Shown: positions 17,692-27,521 of the stretch, one piece after another | Numbering within the stretch: the stretch's first letter is position 1 | Layout of the letters: each line of letters starts with the position of its first letter | Origin: an uncultured Adlercreutzia sp. | Lineage (GTDB): Bacteria; Actinomycetota; Coriobacteriia; Coriobacteriales; Eggerthellaceae | Direction: 5' to 3' | Assembly: GCA_910589165.1 (NCBI GenBank) | Contig: CAJUSP010000014.1 | Location: 1 to 64,000 of the forward strand | DNA: 64,000 bases | Notes under the pieces: model-generated | Database searches by the model: none | Seen by the model: the letters and a program-made list of their open reading frames with translations, nothing else | What the model was told of the DNA's origin: nothing | Made by a program: the position numbers and the translations under genes

Positions 17692-17723
17692 GAAGCCCCC
17701 GATGATGAGGCATCGGGGGCTTC
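17692..17723. terminator. Two-way hairpin between convergent genes
   Basis: GAAGCCCCCGATG and CATCGGGGGCTTC form a 13-bp perfect stem around a 6-nt loop, between the kinase and the minus-strand RidA gene. The tails are only modestly T-rich. Confidence 0.7.
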
Positions 17724-17769
17724 TTACAGGGCGGCCGAACTCGGGGGCCGCATGCGAGGTTGGCGCGCG

Positions 17770-19017
17770 TTAGGCGATGGGCGGGGTGCCCTCCCAGTTG
17801 CCGGCGATGGCGTCAATCATGACGCGGGCGCCGCGGGGCAGCACGCCGGTGCCCACCAGACGGCGGGCCGGAGTGCCCTCGGGGAAGAAGCGCAGGTACA
17901 CTTCGTTCATGGCCTCGGCATCGGCCAGGTCGGCCAGGTACACATTCACCTTGACGATGTCGGCCAGGCTGTGGTCCACCGACTCGATGATGGCCTTGAT
18001 GGCGTTCAGGCACTGCTCGGTCTGGCCCGCCACGTCGGCGCTCAAATCCGTGGCAATCTGACCGGAGATGTTGTTGTAGTGGCTGAAGGCCACAGTCTGC
18101 GTGGACAGCGGGCAGCGGGGTGCCGCATCGGTGTTGTTGGCCTCGATGATGAGCCCGTGACGGTCCTCGATGGCCTGGGGCGGCGTGCCGTCGCCGTGGG
18201 ATACCACGGCCTCAACGGCTACGTCGCAGTGCAGCGGCAGGTCGGCCACCGGCACCACGGTGCGGGCCGGCAGGTAGTTCACCGCGCGGGCAATGCCGGA
18301 GTCGGGGAAGAAGGTCTTGTATACCTCGTTCACCGCGTCCATGTCGGCCAGGTCGCGCACCAGCACGGTCACCTTCACGATATCGTCGAAGGGCACGTCG
18401 ATGCTCTCGAGGATGGCCTTCACGTTCGCGAGGCACTGGGCCGTCTGCGCAGCCGCGTCGCCCAGGATGGGGCGTCCGCTCTTCGGGTCCAGCGGCAGCT
18501 GCAGCGAGATGTTGTTGTAGTGGCTGAAGGCCACCGACTGAGTGGACATGATGTCGTAGGGCGCATTGTGGGTGTTGTTGGTGAGCTTCAGCAGGTCGCC
18601 GGCCTGGGGCACCGACTGGGTGCCTTCGCCGTTGTCGACCAGGGCCTCCACCATCACGAGCGCGCCTTGGGGCAGATCGGCCACGGCCATGACCGTGCGG
18701 GCGGGCTGGTAGGTGGGGAAGAAGCGGGCCTGCACCTTGTCGACGGCGTTCACATCCATGATGTCGCGCACAAAGATGGTGAGGCGAATGACATCGTTCA
18801 GGTCGTGGCCGATGCTTGCCACGATGGCCTCGATGTTCTTGAAGCACTGCTCGGCCTGCTCGGCGACGCCGCCGGCTACGATAGCGCCGGTCGCCGGATC
18901 CAGCGGCAGCTGGGCCGACAGGTTGTTGTAGTGGCTGAAGGCCACGGTCTGGGAATACAGCGCGCTTTGCGGAGCATTCTCGGTGTTGCGGGCCACCACC
19001 ACATTGGGGTCGCTCAT
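17770..19017 (-). CDS. Triple-domain RidA (YjgF/YER057c/UK114) protein
   Basis: About 415 aa made of three tandem RidA-like domains of about 125-130 aa. Each begins with a TVAFSHYNN-type strand and contains DL.D(V/I)(I/V)...V, then FFP, then PAR, and ends near (V/I)(E/D)A. RidA proteins are normally about 130-aa single-domain trimers that hydrolyse reactive enamine/imine intermediates; this one may form the trimer from a single chain. In the third domain the Glu of the VEA motif is Asp (MIDAIA). The ATG at 19017 follows GGGAGGT at 5 bp; the longer frame to 19158 lacks such a site. A promoter stands 46 bp upstream. No amino acid catabolic gene adjoins it. Confidence 0.88.
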   Translation of the reverse strand: MSDPNVVVARNTENAPQSALYSQTVAFSHYNNLSAQLPLDPATGAIVAGGVAEQAEQCFKNIEAIVASIGHDLNDVIRLTIFVRDIMDVNAVDKVQARFFPTYQPARTVMAVADLPQGALVMVEALVDNGEGTQSVPQAGDLLKLTNNTHNAPYDIMSTQSVAFSHYNNISLQLPLDPKSGRPILGDAAAQTAQCLANVKAILESIDVPFDDIVKVTVLVRDLADMDAVNEVYKTFFPDSGIARAVNYLPARTVVPVADLPLHCDVAVEAVVSHGDGTPPQAIEDRHGLIIEANNTDAAPRCPLSTQTVAFSHYNNISGQIATDLSADVAGQTEQCLNAIKAIIESVDHSLADIVKVNVYLADLADAEAMNEVYLRFFPEGTPARRLVGTGVLPRGARVMIDAIAGNWEGTPPIA

Positions 19018-19062
19018 GGTTACCTCCCTAGGTAAGACGTTGCTAGCGATTTGTGCAGTTGC

Positions 19063-19092
19063 ATTAAACTTTGCCAGAGGCAAGGTTGTCAA
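19063..19092 (-). promoter_or_regulatory. Promoter of the triple-RidA gene
   Basis: On the minus strand TTGACA (19087-19092), an 18-bp spacer and TTTAAT (19063-19068), 46 bp ahead of the ATG. Confidence 0.65.
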
Positions 19093-19266
19093 CAGCAAAT
19101 TCGATATTCCTTCGTGAAAAGGGAGTGTCAAGGGGATATTGAGAGCGGTTAACTTCACGGAACCCTCAGGTCATAGCCACGTAATTATGCACATGAACAA
19201 AAAGGTAACAGTTTTGCCGACGGAGCATGCGAGGGCCTTCCGCCCGCTGCGTCCTGCCGCCCGAGG
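19093..19266. other. Intergenic stretch upstream of the RidA gene
   Basis: No coding sequence is supported. AT-rich near 19170-19210, then GC-rich up to R1 copy D. Confidence 0.5.
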
Positions 19267-19373
19267 GTGAGACAGTGCCCCGGAGGGGTGTCTCATCTTC
19301 CAAACGACTATCGGCGCATTCGCGCAGCAAGTGCCCATCGAAGATGAGACACCCCTCCGGGGCACTGTCTCAC
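19267..19373. repeat. R1 palindromic repeat, copy D
   Basis: Perfect 34-nt arms (19267-19300 and 19340-19373) around a 39-nt loop. The arms read GGGGTGTCTCATCTTC, that is one paired change from copies A and B. The loop core TCGGCGCATTCGCGCAG has the orientation of copy A. It lies 23 bp behind the stop of the minus-strand gene at 19397. Confidence 0.95.
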
Positions 19374-19396
19374 GCCCACCGTCACGATGAAATGAG

Positions 19397-20398
19397 CTAG
19401 TCGGTTGGCAGATCCACGGCATATACCTGGCCGGCGCCGCAGAGTTTGCCGAAGATGTACTTGTTCGAGGCCGATTCGTCGCTCGTGAAGATGCGGCCGT
19501 CGTGGGACTCGATGCCCTCTTGCATGGGCGGCCCTTCCAAGTCGCCCACCTGGTTGCGCGAATCGAGGCAGAACAGCGGCACCTCGTCGCCTGCGTTCGT
19601 GGTGAAAACACCGTCGGGGGCGGCTAGGTCCACCGAATAGGCAAGCAAATGCGAGGGCGCGATGCCGAACGAGGTGGACAGCACGATGTCTCCTTCGGCG
19701 CTCAGGCACGTGCCCTGCACCATGCCCGGGATGGAAAACACCTCGTCGGGCACGGTGGAGAAGCGCCCTGGTGTTTCAGGGTCGGCGGGGAAGGCATACA
19801 TGACGGCCGGGTTCTCGGTGCCGTCGGGAGTGACGATGTGGTGGTTGTCCGGCGTCTCGTAGTCACCCGGGTAGTAGAAGTTGCCGGCGAACAGCTGGCC
19901 CTCCTCGATATTCATGAAGGCCGGCGAGAAGTCGAGCGGCACCATCTCGGTGGCCTGCAGGTGGGCACCGTCCTCGGCGAACACGAGGGTGTCCATGGGT
20001 ATGACGAGGTAGCCGTCCTCGCAGGCCAGATAGGCGAACTGCTCGTTGGTGGTGATGGCCGAGCCGTGGCCGTCGTAGGGGCTGCCTTCCGGCGTGGTCA
20101 CATACAGGATCTGCACGGCGCCGTCGGCCGTGCGGCGGTACAGCGGCGAGGGTGAGCCGTCGGCCATGTATCCGCTGACGAGCCATGAGTCGTCGGCTTC
20201 CACGTGGTCGAGGTCCTGGGGCACGAAGCCCGCGTTGAGGCCGGGAATTTCGAACTGGGGCTCGGCCGCCTCGAAGAACGGCGCGAAGGCGATGCGGATG
20301 TACAGGTTCAGCCCAAGCACCGCCGCCAGGGCAATGCCGAGCACGATGCCGACGATGATGCCGACGACCTTCAGGGGCTTGCGGGTTTTCTCGGCCAT
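19397..20398 (-). CDS. Membrane-anchored extracellular protein of unknown function
   Basis: 333 aa. One N-terminal membrane helix (about residues 10-33, VVGIIVGIVLGIALAAVLGL) and a large outer domain rich in aromatic and Gly/Asp turns (WLVSGYMADGSPSPLYRR, DGHGSAITTNEQFAYLACED, EGQLFAGNFYYPGDY), the pattern of a beta-propeller that might carry a ligand or enzymatic site. I do not recognise the family. The ATG at 20398 follows AAGGAGG at 8 bp. A single gene; R1 copy D directly follows it and may end its transcript. Confidence 0.8.
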   Translation of the reverse strand: MAEKTRKPLKVVGIIVGIVLGIALAAVLGLNLYIRIAFAPFFEAAEPQFEIPGLNAGFVPQDLDHVEADDSWLVSGYMADGSPSPLYRRTADGAVQILYVTTPEGSPYDGHGSAITTNEQFAYLACEDGYLVIPMDTLVFAEDGAHLQATEMVPLDFSPAFMNIEEGQLFAGNFYYPGDYETPDNHHIVTPDGTENPAVMYAFPADPETPGRFSTVPDEVFSIPGMVQGTCLSAEGDIVLSTSFGIAPSHLLAYSVDLAAPDGVFTTNAGDEVPLFCLDSRNQVGDLEGPPMQEGIESHDGRIFTSDESASNKYIFGKLCGAGQVYAVDLPTD

Positions 20399-20652
20399 GA
20401 GGCTTCCTCCTTGCGTCGTTTTCGTCAGCATAGTCGATGGCGGCGCGCTGTTTGCGGGCGCCCGCTTCCCGTTTCGCATTTGTTCACCGCGCTCTGGCCA
20501 TAAAGGGCCCCTCGAGGAAAAAATATCAGACGAGAACGGAAATTTGACCAGAGCAGGTTCAAGGGACTTCGCTGCGTGCGGTGGTGTATACTCGTTAGTC
20601 GCATTTTTCCATTGGCGGGGCGGTGCGCCGTCCCCGACGCGAAGGAGCATCC

Positions 20653-21072
20653 GTGATCAAGGACATTATTACCGACGAGGAAGTGCTGTCGAAGGTGTGC
20701 GAGCCGGCGACGGCCGACGACGCCGCTATCGCCGACGATCTGGTGGAGACGCTGTTGGCCAGCGAGGACGCCGTGTGCCTGGCTGCCAACCAGATCGGCG
20801 AGACGAAGTGCATCGTGGCCTACCTGAACGAGGCTGGCCGCCCCGTGGTCATGTACAACCCGAAGGTGACCCAGAAGCTGAAGCCCTACACCGCCGTGGA
20901 GGCGTGCCTCTCGCGTGAGGAGCCCACGGGCGTCATGCGCTACGACTGGATCCGCGTGGCCTACGACCGTCTGCAGGACGGCAAGCTCGTGCCGGCGAAG
21001 AAGAAGCTCGAGGGCAACTCCGCCCAGGCCGTGCAGCACATGATCGACCACTGCGAGGGCATCCTTGTCTAG
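20653..21072 (+). CDS. Peptide deformylase-like protein with altered metal motif
   Basis: 139 aa. The three deformylase motifs are recognisable: CLAANQIG (42-49) for GxGLAAxQxG, EACLS (83-87) for EGCLS with the metal Cys85, and HMIDH (129-133) for HEIDH. The Glu of HExxH, which acts as the general base in characterised deformylases, is Met here, and the Gly of EGCLS is Ala. Metal binding could persist; normal catalysis is doubtful. So it may be a divergent or regulatory paralogue and another deformylase should exist. GTG start at 20653 with GAAGGAG at 6 bp. TATACT at 20587 may be the -10 box. It overlaps the helD start by 8 bp. Confidence 0.85.
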   Translation: MIKDIITDEEVLSKVCEPATADDAAIADDLVETLLASEDAVCLAANQIGETKCIVAYLNEAGRPVVMYNPKVTQKLKPYTAVEACLSREEPTGVMRYDWIRVAYDRLQDGKLVPAKKKLEGNSAQAVQHMIDHCEGILV

Positions 21073-23248
21073 GGAAGCTGTCGCAGCGGAGGCGCGCGCG
21101 GCAGCCGCTTGCGCTTCGGCCAATGACGCGTGCGACGCCCAGGCTGAAGCGGCCGACCCGGTGTTCGCCGCCGAGCAGGAGCACTTGACGGAAACCTACG
21201 GCAAGCTGCAGGCCATCGGCCGCGACGCGCTGGCTGCTATGGAGGCCGTGGCCGCCCAGGCCGCCGAGGACAAGAAGTCCATGGCCGAGGAACTGGCCGT
21301 GAACTTCGCCACGTGGGACGACATTCTGGAGACCCACGCCGACATCGTGGCCATGAACAACATCATCGAGGCCCACGACATGGCGAACTCCGTGCAGGCC
21401 GAGCGCCTGCGCGCGGTCGAGGTGCTGCTGCGCGAGCCCTACTTCGCGAAGATTGCCCTGCAGTTCCGCGAGGGGCAGCCGGTAAAGGAACTCTATATCG
21501 GCTCGGCTGGCATCTCCGACGAGAACTACCGCCGGCTCGTGGTGGACTGGCGAAGCCCTGTGGCCGAGGTGTACTACAACCAGACCATGGGCCCCACCTC
21601 CTACGAGGCCGACGGCCGCACCATCCACTGCGACCTCAAGCTGCGCCGTCAGTTCGAAATCGAGGAAGATCGCCTGATCACCTACTTCGACTCCGACGTG
21701 GCCATCGAAGACAAGCTGCTTCTGGCCTCGCTCGCCCGCGGCCGCTCCGCCCATATGCAGGCCATCACGGCTACCATCCAGCGCGAGCAGAACGCCGTGG
21801 TGCGCCATGGCGATGTACCGGTGCTGCAGGTGGCCGGTGTGGCGGGCTCGGGCAAGACGAGCGTGCTCATGCAGCGCATCGCGTACCTGTTCTACCAGCA
21901 CCGCGGGGCGCTCGACCCCACCCGGGTGTTCCTCATCTCGCCGAACCCGGTGTTTGGCCGCTATATCGACCGCGTGCTGCCCGACCTGGGCGAGCGCAAC
22001 CCGGAAATCCTCACCTGGGAGGAATTCCTTGCGCCCCTGCTGCCCGAAGGCCGCGGGGTGGGCGAGGGCGATGTGACCCTCGCGCAGCTGCGCGCGCTGG
22101 AGGCGGCGGTGGCCGGTTTCGAGTTCGACCGGAGCGACTTCCGTGACATCACGAGCGCCGGCGTGCGCCTTCTGGGCGCCGACGCGGTGGCGAAGGTGTC
22201 AGATAAGTTCTCGCACCTACCGGCCGGGCCCCACCGGGCCACCCTTATGGCCGAGGAGCTGGACGTGCGCCTCGAGGCCCGCTTGAAGTCGCTGGCCGCC
22301 CAGGAGGACACCCATGACGAGATCGCCTCGCTGCCGGTGGACGAGCAGCTGCGCCTGTTCGGCGAGCTGTTCGACCCGCAAAGCGACGAGGAGGCCCGCA
22401 CCCTGGCGCTGCAGTACCTGCGCGAGAAGCACGCCGACGCGCTGCGCGCCATGGCGGCGCTGGAGTGGCTGAACGTGGACCGCGTGGCGTCGCGCTTGGC
22501 GGCCCGCGAGGGGCTGACCTCGGTGGAGTGGGTGTACCTGAAGATGCTGCTCACGGGCCTGGGCAACCCCGAGGCGAAGTACGTGATGATCGACGAGGCC
22601 CAGGACTATTCCCAGGGACAGCTGGCCGTGCTGGCCCGCTACTTCCGCCGCGCGCACTTCCTGCTGCTAGGCGACCCGAACCAGGCCATTTTCGAGGGCA
22701 CTGCCACCTGGGACGAGATGCGCCAGGTGTTTGAGGAAGAGCGCGGGCGCGTGGAACAGTGCCGCCTCATGACGAGCTACCGGTCCACCCCGGCCATCAC
22801 CGACCTGTTCGCGCGGCTGCTGCCGCCGGGCGACGCCATGGAGGTGGCGTCCGTGCAGCGCGAGGCCGCCCCGCCCGAGATTCTCGTCTGCGAAAGCGCC
22901 GACGAGTGGCGCGCCGAGCTGGTCCGCGTGGTGGAAAGCGTTCAGTCCGACGGCCGCCTGGCTGCCGTGATCGTCCCGTGGAAGGCCGACGCCAAGCGGC
23001 TGGCGAAAACGCTGCCCGGCACCACGGTGCTCGGCGAGGGCGACAGCCTGCCAGTGGAGGGCACGGTCGTCATCCCGCTGAAGCTGGCCAAGGGCTTGGA
23101 GTTCGACCACGTGATCATCCCCGACGCCAGCGCGCGCACCTTCCCGGAAACCGACCTGGCGCGCCGCCGCCTGTACACCACCATCTCCCGCGCCACCCGT
23201 TACGTAACCATCCTCAGCAATGGCGAGCTAACGAAACTGCTGGACTAG
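21065..23248 (+). CDS. HelD-type superfamily 1 helicase (RNA polymerase recycling)
   Basis: 727 aa. An N-terminal helical region (to about 200) with the character of the HelD coiled-coil arm, Walker A GVAGSGKTS near residue 260, the SF1 motifs DEAQDYS, LLGDPNQAIFEG and the later SYRST, and a C-terminal motif (LAKGLEFDHVII) for NTP-driven action. HelD binds and recycles stalled RNA polymerase in Gram-positive bacteria. I chose the TTG at 21065 because GAGGGC precedes it and it overlaps the deformylase-like stop, implying coupling; an internal start is also possible. Pairing with a deformylase-like gene is notable, since both could act on newly made products of the expression machinery, but that is inference. 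Confidence 0.85.
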   Translation: MSREAVAAEARAAAACASANDACDAQAEAADPVFAAEQEHLTETYGKLQAIGRDALAAMEAVAAQAAEDKKSMAEELAVNFATWDDILETHADIVAMNNIIEAHDMANSVQAERLRAVEVLLREPYFAKIALQFREGQPVKELYIGSAGISDENYRRLVVDWRSPVAEVYYNQTMGPTSYEADGRTIHCDLKLRRQFEIEEDRLITYFDSDVAIEDKLLLASLARGRSAHMQAITATIQREQNAVVRHGDVPVLQVAGVAGSGKTSVLMQRIAYLFYQHRGALDPTRVFLISPNPVFGRYIDRVLPDLGERNPEILTWEEFLAPLLPEGRGVGEGDVTLAQLRALEAAVAGFEFDRSDFRDITSAGVRLLGADAVAKVSDKFSHLPAGPHRATLMAEELDVRLEARLKSLAAQEDTHDEIASLPVDEQLRLFGELFDPQSDEEARTLALQYLREKHADALRAMAALEWLNVDRVASRLAAREGLTSVEWVYLKMLLTGLGNPEAKYVMIDEAQDYSQGQLAVLARYFRRAHFLLLGDPNQAIFEGTATWDEMRQVFEEERGRVEQCRLMTSYRSTPAITDLFARLLPPGDAMEVASVQREAAPPEILVCESADEWRAELVRVVESVQSDGRLAAVIVPWKADAKRLAKTLPGTTVLGEGDSLPVEGTVVIPLKLAKGLEFDHVIIPDASARTFPETDLARRRLYTTISRATRYVTILSNGELTKLLD

Positions 23249-23288
23249 GATGGCGGAGAGCATCAAGCAGAGTTGAGCGTAGAGGAAC

Positions 23289-23391
23289 ATGGGGCTGTGC
23301 TCACCAAGCGAGTTCCGCAGCGAACAGGACAGTCCAGTGGACTGTCCTGCCGAGCGAGGACTGTTTGAGCGACTGAGCATTGCCCCATGGT
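23289..23391. repeat. R3 long imperfect inverted repeat
   Basis: CAGGACAGTCCA (23325-23336) and TGGACTGTCCTG (23338-23349) form a perfect 12-bp stem around one base. The outer ends CATGGGGC-TG-TGCTCA and TGAGCA-TT-GCCCCATG also pair. The 20-odd bases between are not complementary but contain AGCGAG on both sides. It fills the gap between helD and the ABC exporter gene and could act as a terminator or RNA-processing site. Its right end holds the ATGG just before the exporter's ribosome site. Confidence 0.75.
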
Positions 23392-23413
23392 CCGATCCCG
23401 AGGAGTTACAACT

Positions 23414-25198
<1,785 letters not shown>

Positions 25199-25293
25199 AG
25201 AAGCGCGGGGCAAATGAGCGTTTGTTCGAGCTCCGAACTCCACTCACAAAGAGTTATTCTCGTGTATCACGGCCGCTTCGGCCTACAAGAATG
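25199..25293. other. Intergenic, before the terminator
   Basis: No gene recognised. Contains the 5' part of a non-coding stretch with lower GC than its surroundings. Confidence 0.4.
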
Positions 25294-25331
25294 AAAAGAC
25301 CCGCGCCTGGGAGGGGGCGCGGGTCTTTTTG
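25294..25331. terminator. Two-way intrinsic terminator
   Basis: AAAAGACCCGCGCC, 8-nt loop, GGCGCGGGTCTTTTT: a 14-bp stem with A and T tails on both sides, so it can serve the exporter on the plus strand and the remnant gene on the minus strand. Confidence 0.9.
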
Positions 25332-25350
25332 GAGAGGAGGGGGTCGGCTG

Positions 25351-25490
25351 CTAGGCGATCTCGCCCAGGATGTGGCGCACGGCGTGGCGGCCCGTGGCTT
25401 TGAGGGCGTCGGTCGGCATGAGCAGCTTATCGGCCAGCTCCTCCAGCGTGTCGGGCTGCTGGATAATGCCCGTCTCGGATTTGGCTCTTG
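25351..25490 (-). pseudogene. Remnant of a flavoprotein reductase (fumarate-reductase family), internally deleted
   Basis: On the minus strand the frame reads TGIIQQPDTLEELADKLLMP then TDALKAT, which matches GIIQQADTLEELAEKLLMPADALKAT of the intact reductase at 45085-46833 almost residue for residue. It then jumps directly to GRHAVRHILGEIA and a stop, corresponding to the C-terminal FGRHAVKHAAGLL of the same family. About 100 codons between these points are gone, as is everything upstream. The promoter of the next toxin-antitoxin pair starts where this fragment ends, so insertion of that module may have cut it off. Confidence 0.85.
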
Positions 25491-25516
25491 CATTTGAATA
25501 ATGGTGCGTCTATAAT
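25488..25516 (+). promoter_or_regulatory. Strong promoter of the second toxin-antitoxin pair
   Basis: TTGCAT (25488-25493), 17 bp, TATAAT (25511-25516), the best housekeeping promoter in the window. Confidence 0.85.
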
Positions 25517-25589
25517 AGAACAAATGTTTGTAAGGCTGGGTTCGTCCCTAACTCTTTCTGGAGGACAGCCGTCTGGGAAGGAGGAAGCG

Positions 25590-26036
25590 ATGGCCCGCTC
25601 AAATAGCAACCATGGTGTCAATGATATAGGGATTGACTTATATAAGAAAAACCATATAATGAAGTGGCAGGCGGATTTGTCTCGCATTGAACCATGGCTG
25701 AATTCGCTCGACGACGCGACGGCTACCCTTGTTCTTGCGGCGATACGCTTGCTGGAGCAGGAGGGCCCAAACCTCAAACGCCCTCTCGTCGGCGAAGTGA
25801 AGGGATCGCGCTTCAGGAATATGAAGGAGCTGCGTCCTGGGTCGACGGGGGCATCGGAGATCCGTGTTCTCTTCGCTTTCGACCCGCGCAGATGTGCCAT
25901 CATGCTGTTCGCTGGCGACAAGCAGCGATGGTGGGATAAGTGGTATCGGCGGGCGATTCCCAAAGCAGACCGGCTCTACCAGGAGCATCTAGATGAATTG
26001 GAAAGGGAAGGGGCGCGCCATGGCTCTCACCGTTGA
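25590..26036 (+). CDS. RelE/HigB-like toxin (Gp49 family)
   Basis: 148 aa. The core from about residue 40 (LNSLDDATATLVLAAIRLLE, then GPNLKRPLVGEVKGSRFRNM, KELRP and IRVLFAFDPRR) matches phage Gp49-like/HigB toxins, whose C-terminal part carries FAGDKQRWWDKWYRRAI. They cleave mRNA in association with ribosomes. I chose the ATG at 25590, with AAGGAGG 5 bp upstream; a longer frame to 25488 starts inside the promoter and is excluded. Its stop overlaps the start of the antitoxin gene. Confidence 0.85.
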   Translation: MARSNSNHGVNDIGIDLYKKNHIMKWQADLSRIEPWLNSLDDATATLVLAAIRLLEQEGPNLKRPLVGEVKGSRFRNMKELRPGSTGASEIRVLFAFDPRRCAIMLFAGDKQRWWDKWYRRAIPKADRLYQEHLDELEREGARHGSHR

Positions 26037-26355
26037 TGAATACATCGAGAAACGGGGTCTTGACCGTCGGGCCATCGAAGAAGAAGAAGCGAGGCTGAGA
26101 GCAAAGGTTGAGGCCTACGAGCTCGCTGAGATACGCAAGAAAGCCGGCCTCACCCAGACGCAGGTAGCCGACAATATGGGGGTCAGCCAGACCCGCGTAT
26201 CCGAAATTGAAAACGGGCAGACAGCGTCGGTTCGTGTCGGCACGCTGCAGCGCTATGCGGCAGCTTTGGGAGGTCGCCTGCACGTGGAAATAGAGGTGCC
26301 TGAATCCGACGGGAGCGTTCGGTGGTTGAGCGTTCCACTGGGCTCGGCTTCGTGA
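26020..26355 (+). CDS. XRE-family antitoxin
   Basis: 111 aa (119 aa if it starts at the ATG at 25993, which has AGGAG at 7 bp and is an equal candidate). A coiled N-terminal helix (IEEEEARLRAKVEAY) leads into a helix-turn-helix ELAEIRKKAGLTQTQVADNM and GVSQTRVSEIENGQ, then GTLQRYAAALGGRL. This is the partner of the Gp49-type toxin just upstream; both reading frames overlap. It also should repress the strong promoter at 25488. Confidence 0.88.
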   Translation: MALTVDEYIEKRGLDRRAIEEEEARLRAKVEAYELAEIRKKAGLTQTQVADNMGVSQTRVSEIENGQTASVRVGTLQRYAAALGGRLHVEIEVPESDGSVRWLSVPLGSAS

Positions 26356-26443
26356 GTCGTAAGGCCAAGCGCCTCGCTCCTGTTGCTCGAGAGGCGCTTG
26401 GCCGCTTCGAGGAGGCCCTTCCTTTGCCCCGCTCGTTGTCGAT

Positions 26444-26890
26444 TTACAGCTTTACCGCTGCGTCGGTCGGGCCGGATTCGGTGGCGTTTATGAGGACGGT
26501 GGCGCTGGGGCTGGCGATGTCGCCGGTGCAGAGCGCGTAAAGGCCAGGGCTGCTGACGGTGACAGCGCCGAACTCGCTGGCGGGAATCGAGCGTTGGCCG
26601 GCGGCCACGACCGTGCCGTCTTCGGCGATAGACGCCGTGCAAAGGTAGGCTTCCTCAGCGCCGCTTTCCATGGCGAAGGTGAGGCCGGTTTCCGTGGCGT
26701 TCGACAGGTCGGGGTCGCCCGCTGCGGTGCGCCCGTCGCTGTGGCACGAGGCGCAGGCCTCGCCGGATTTCGTCATGGGATGGTTGGAGGTGCAGCCGGC
26801 AAGGGCGAGCGCGCTCAGGCCAAGCAGGGCTGCGAGGGCGCCGTGGAGGGCCGGCGAGGCGAGGTGGCCGAACGAGGGGAAGTGCGTCAT
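26444..26890 (-). CDS. Mono-haem c-type cytochrome lipoprotein
   Basis: 148 aa. Signal peptide with lipobox LALAGC (Cys33), then a single c-type haem site CASCH (Cys46, Cys49, His50) 13 residues later. The rest (about 95 aa) is a small beta-rich domain without further CxxCH. It would sit on the outer face of the membrane. Tat-exported flavoprotein reductases of this class need a haem or quinol donor, so it could pass electrons to them; no such gene is directly adjacent, though a reductase remnant lies 1 kb upstream. ATG at 26890 with AAGGAG at 9 bp. Confidence 0.8.
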   Translation of the reverse strand: MTHFPSFGHLASPALHGALAALLGLSALALAGCTSNHPMTKSGEACASCHSDGRTAAGDPDLSNATETGLTFAMESGAEEAYLCTASIAEDGTVVAAGQRSIPASEFGAVTVSSPGLYALCTGDIASPSATVLINATESGPTDAAVKL

Positions 26891-27101
26891 GGGAGGGACT
26901 CCTTCTGAAGTTTGAATGCTGCTGCGGTATCCCAGTCTACCACGGGCGCTTTTTCGTTCATCATACGGAGCGGTCGATTTAGGCGCCCCGATGGCGCGAG
27001 TGCGCCTCTCGTTCGCGTTGCGGGCGAGACGACCGGTGAGCCGCGAACGCGCGGTGCCCCTGCCGCGAAAAGCCAGCTGTACGATGGAAAGGAGATACCC
27101 G

Positions 27102-27521
27102 GTGGTAAAGCGCAAGAACCTGCTGCTGATCGCGGGACTTTTCTGGATCGTCGCCGGGTTGAACGTGGTGCTCGTGGGCGTGCAGAGTTTCCTGCAGGTC
27201 GATGGGGAGTCGCGCTGGTGGATGTTCATCCCCATGGTGGTGGTGTTCGCCATCTTCGCCATGATGTTCCGCAACGTGGCGCGTAAGCACGCGAATCGCA
27301 TTCTTTCTTACGAGGCATCGAAGCTGCCCATCTGGCGCACCTTCGACGTGAAAGGCTACCTTATCATCGTGGTGATGATGGGCGGCGGCATGGCGCTGCG
27401 CTTCTTCCATTTGGTGCCGACCGAGTTCGTGGGCTTCTTCTACCCGGGGCTGGGCAGCGCCCTGGCCATGACGGGCATTCTGCTCGTGCGCCGTTGGGGC
27501 AAGGCCGAGCACGAGGGGTAG
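27102..27521 (+). CDS. Small membrane protein, unknown function
   Basis: 139 aa with four membrane segments (about 6-28, 41-62, 88-108, 115-132) joined by a short basic loop (RNVARKHANRILSYEASKLP). I do not recognise the family; it could be a small permease-like or accessory membrane protein. GTG start at 27102 with AAAGGAG 6 bp upstream; the ATG at 27084 would include that site. It lies 118 bp ahead of the RND gene, reading the same way, with no terminator between them, so co-expression is possible. Confidence 0.72.
   Translation: MVKRKNLLLIAGLFWIVAGLNVVLVGVQSFLQVDGESRWWMFIPMVVVFAIFAMMFRNVARKHANRILSYEASKLPIWRTFDVKGYLIIVVMMGGGMALRFFHLVPTEFVGFFYPGLGSALAMTGILLVRRWGKAEHEG

Noticed and set aside
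25993..26019. ATG at 25993 as the only start of the second antitoxin
   Set aside because: It has a good ribosome site, so it is not excluded, but the ATG at 26020 fits the usual N-terminus better; both are possible.
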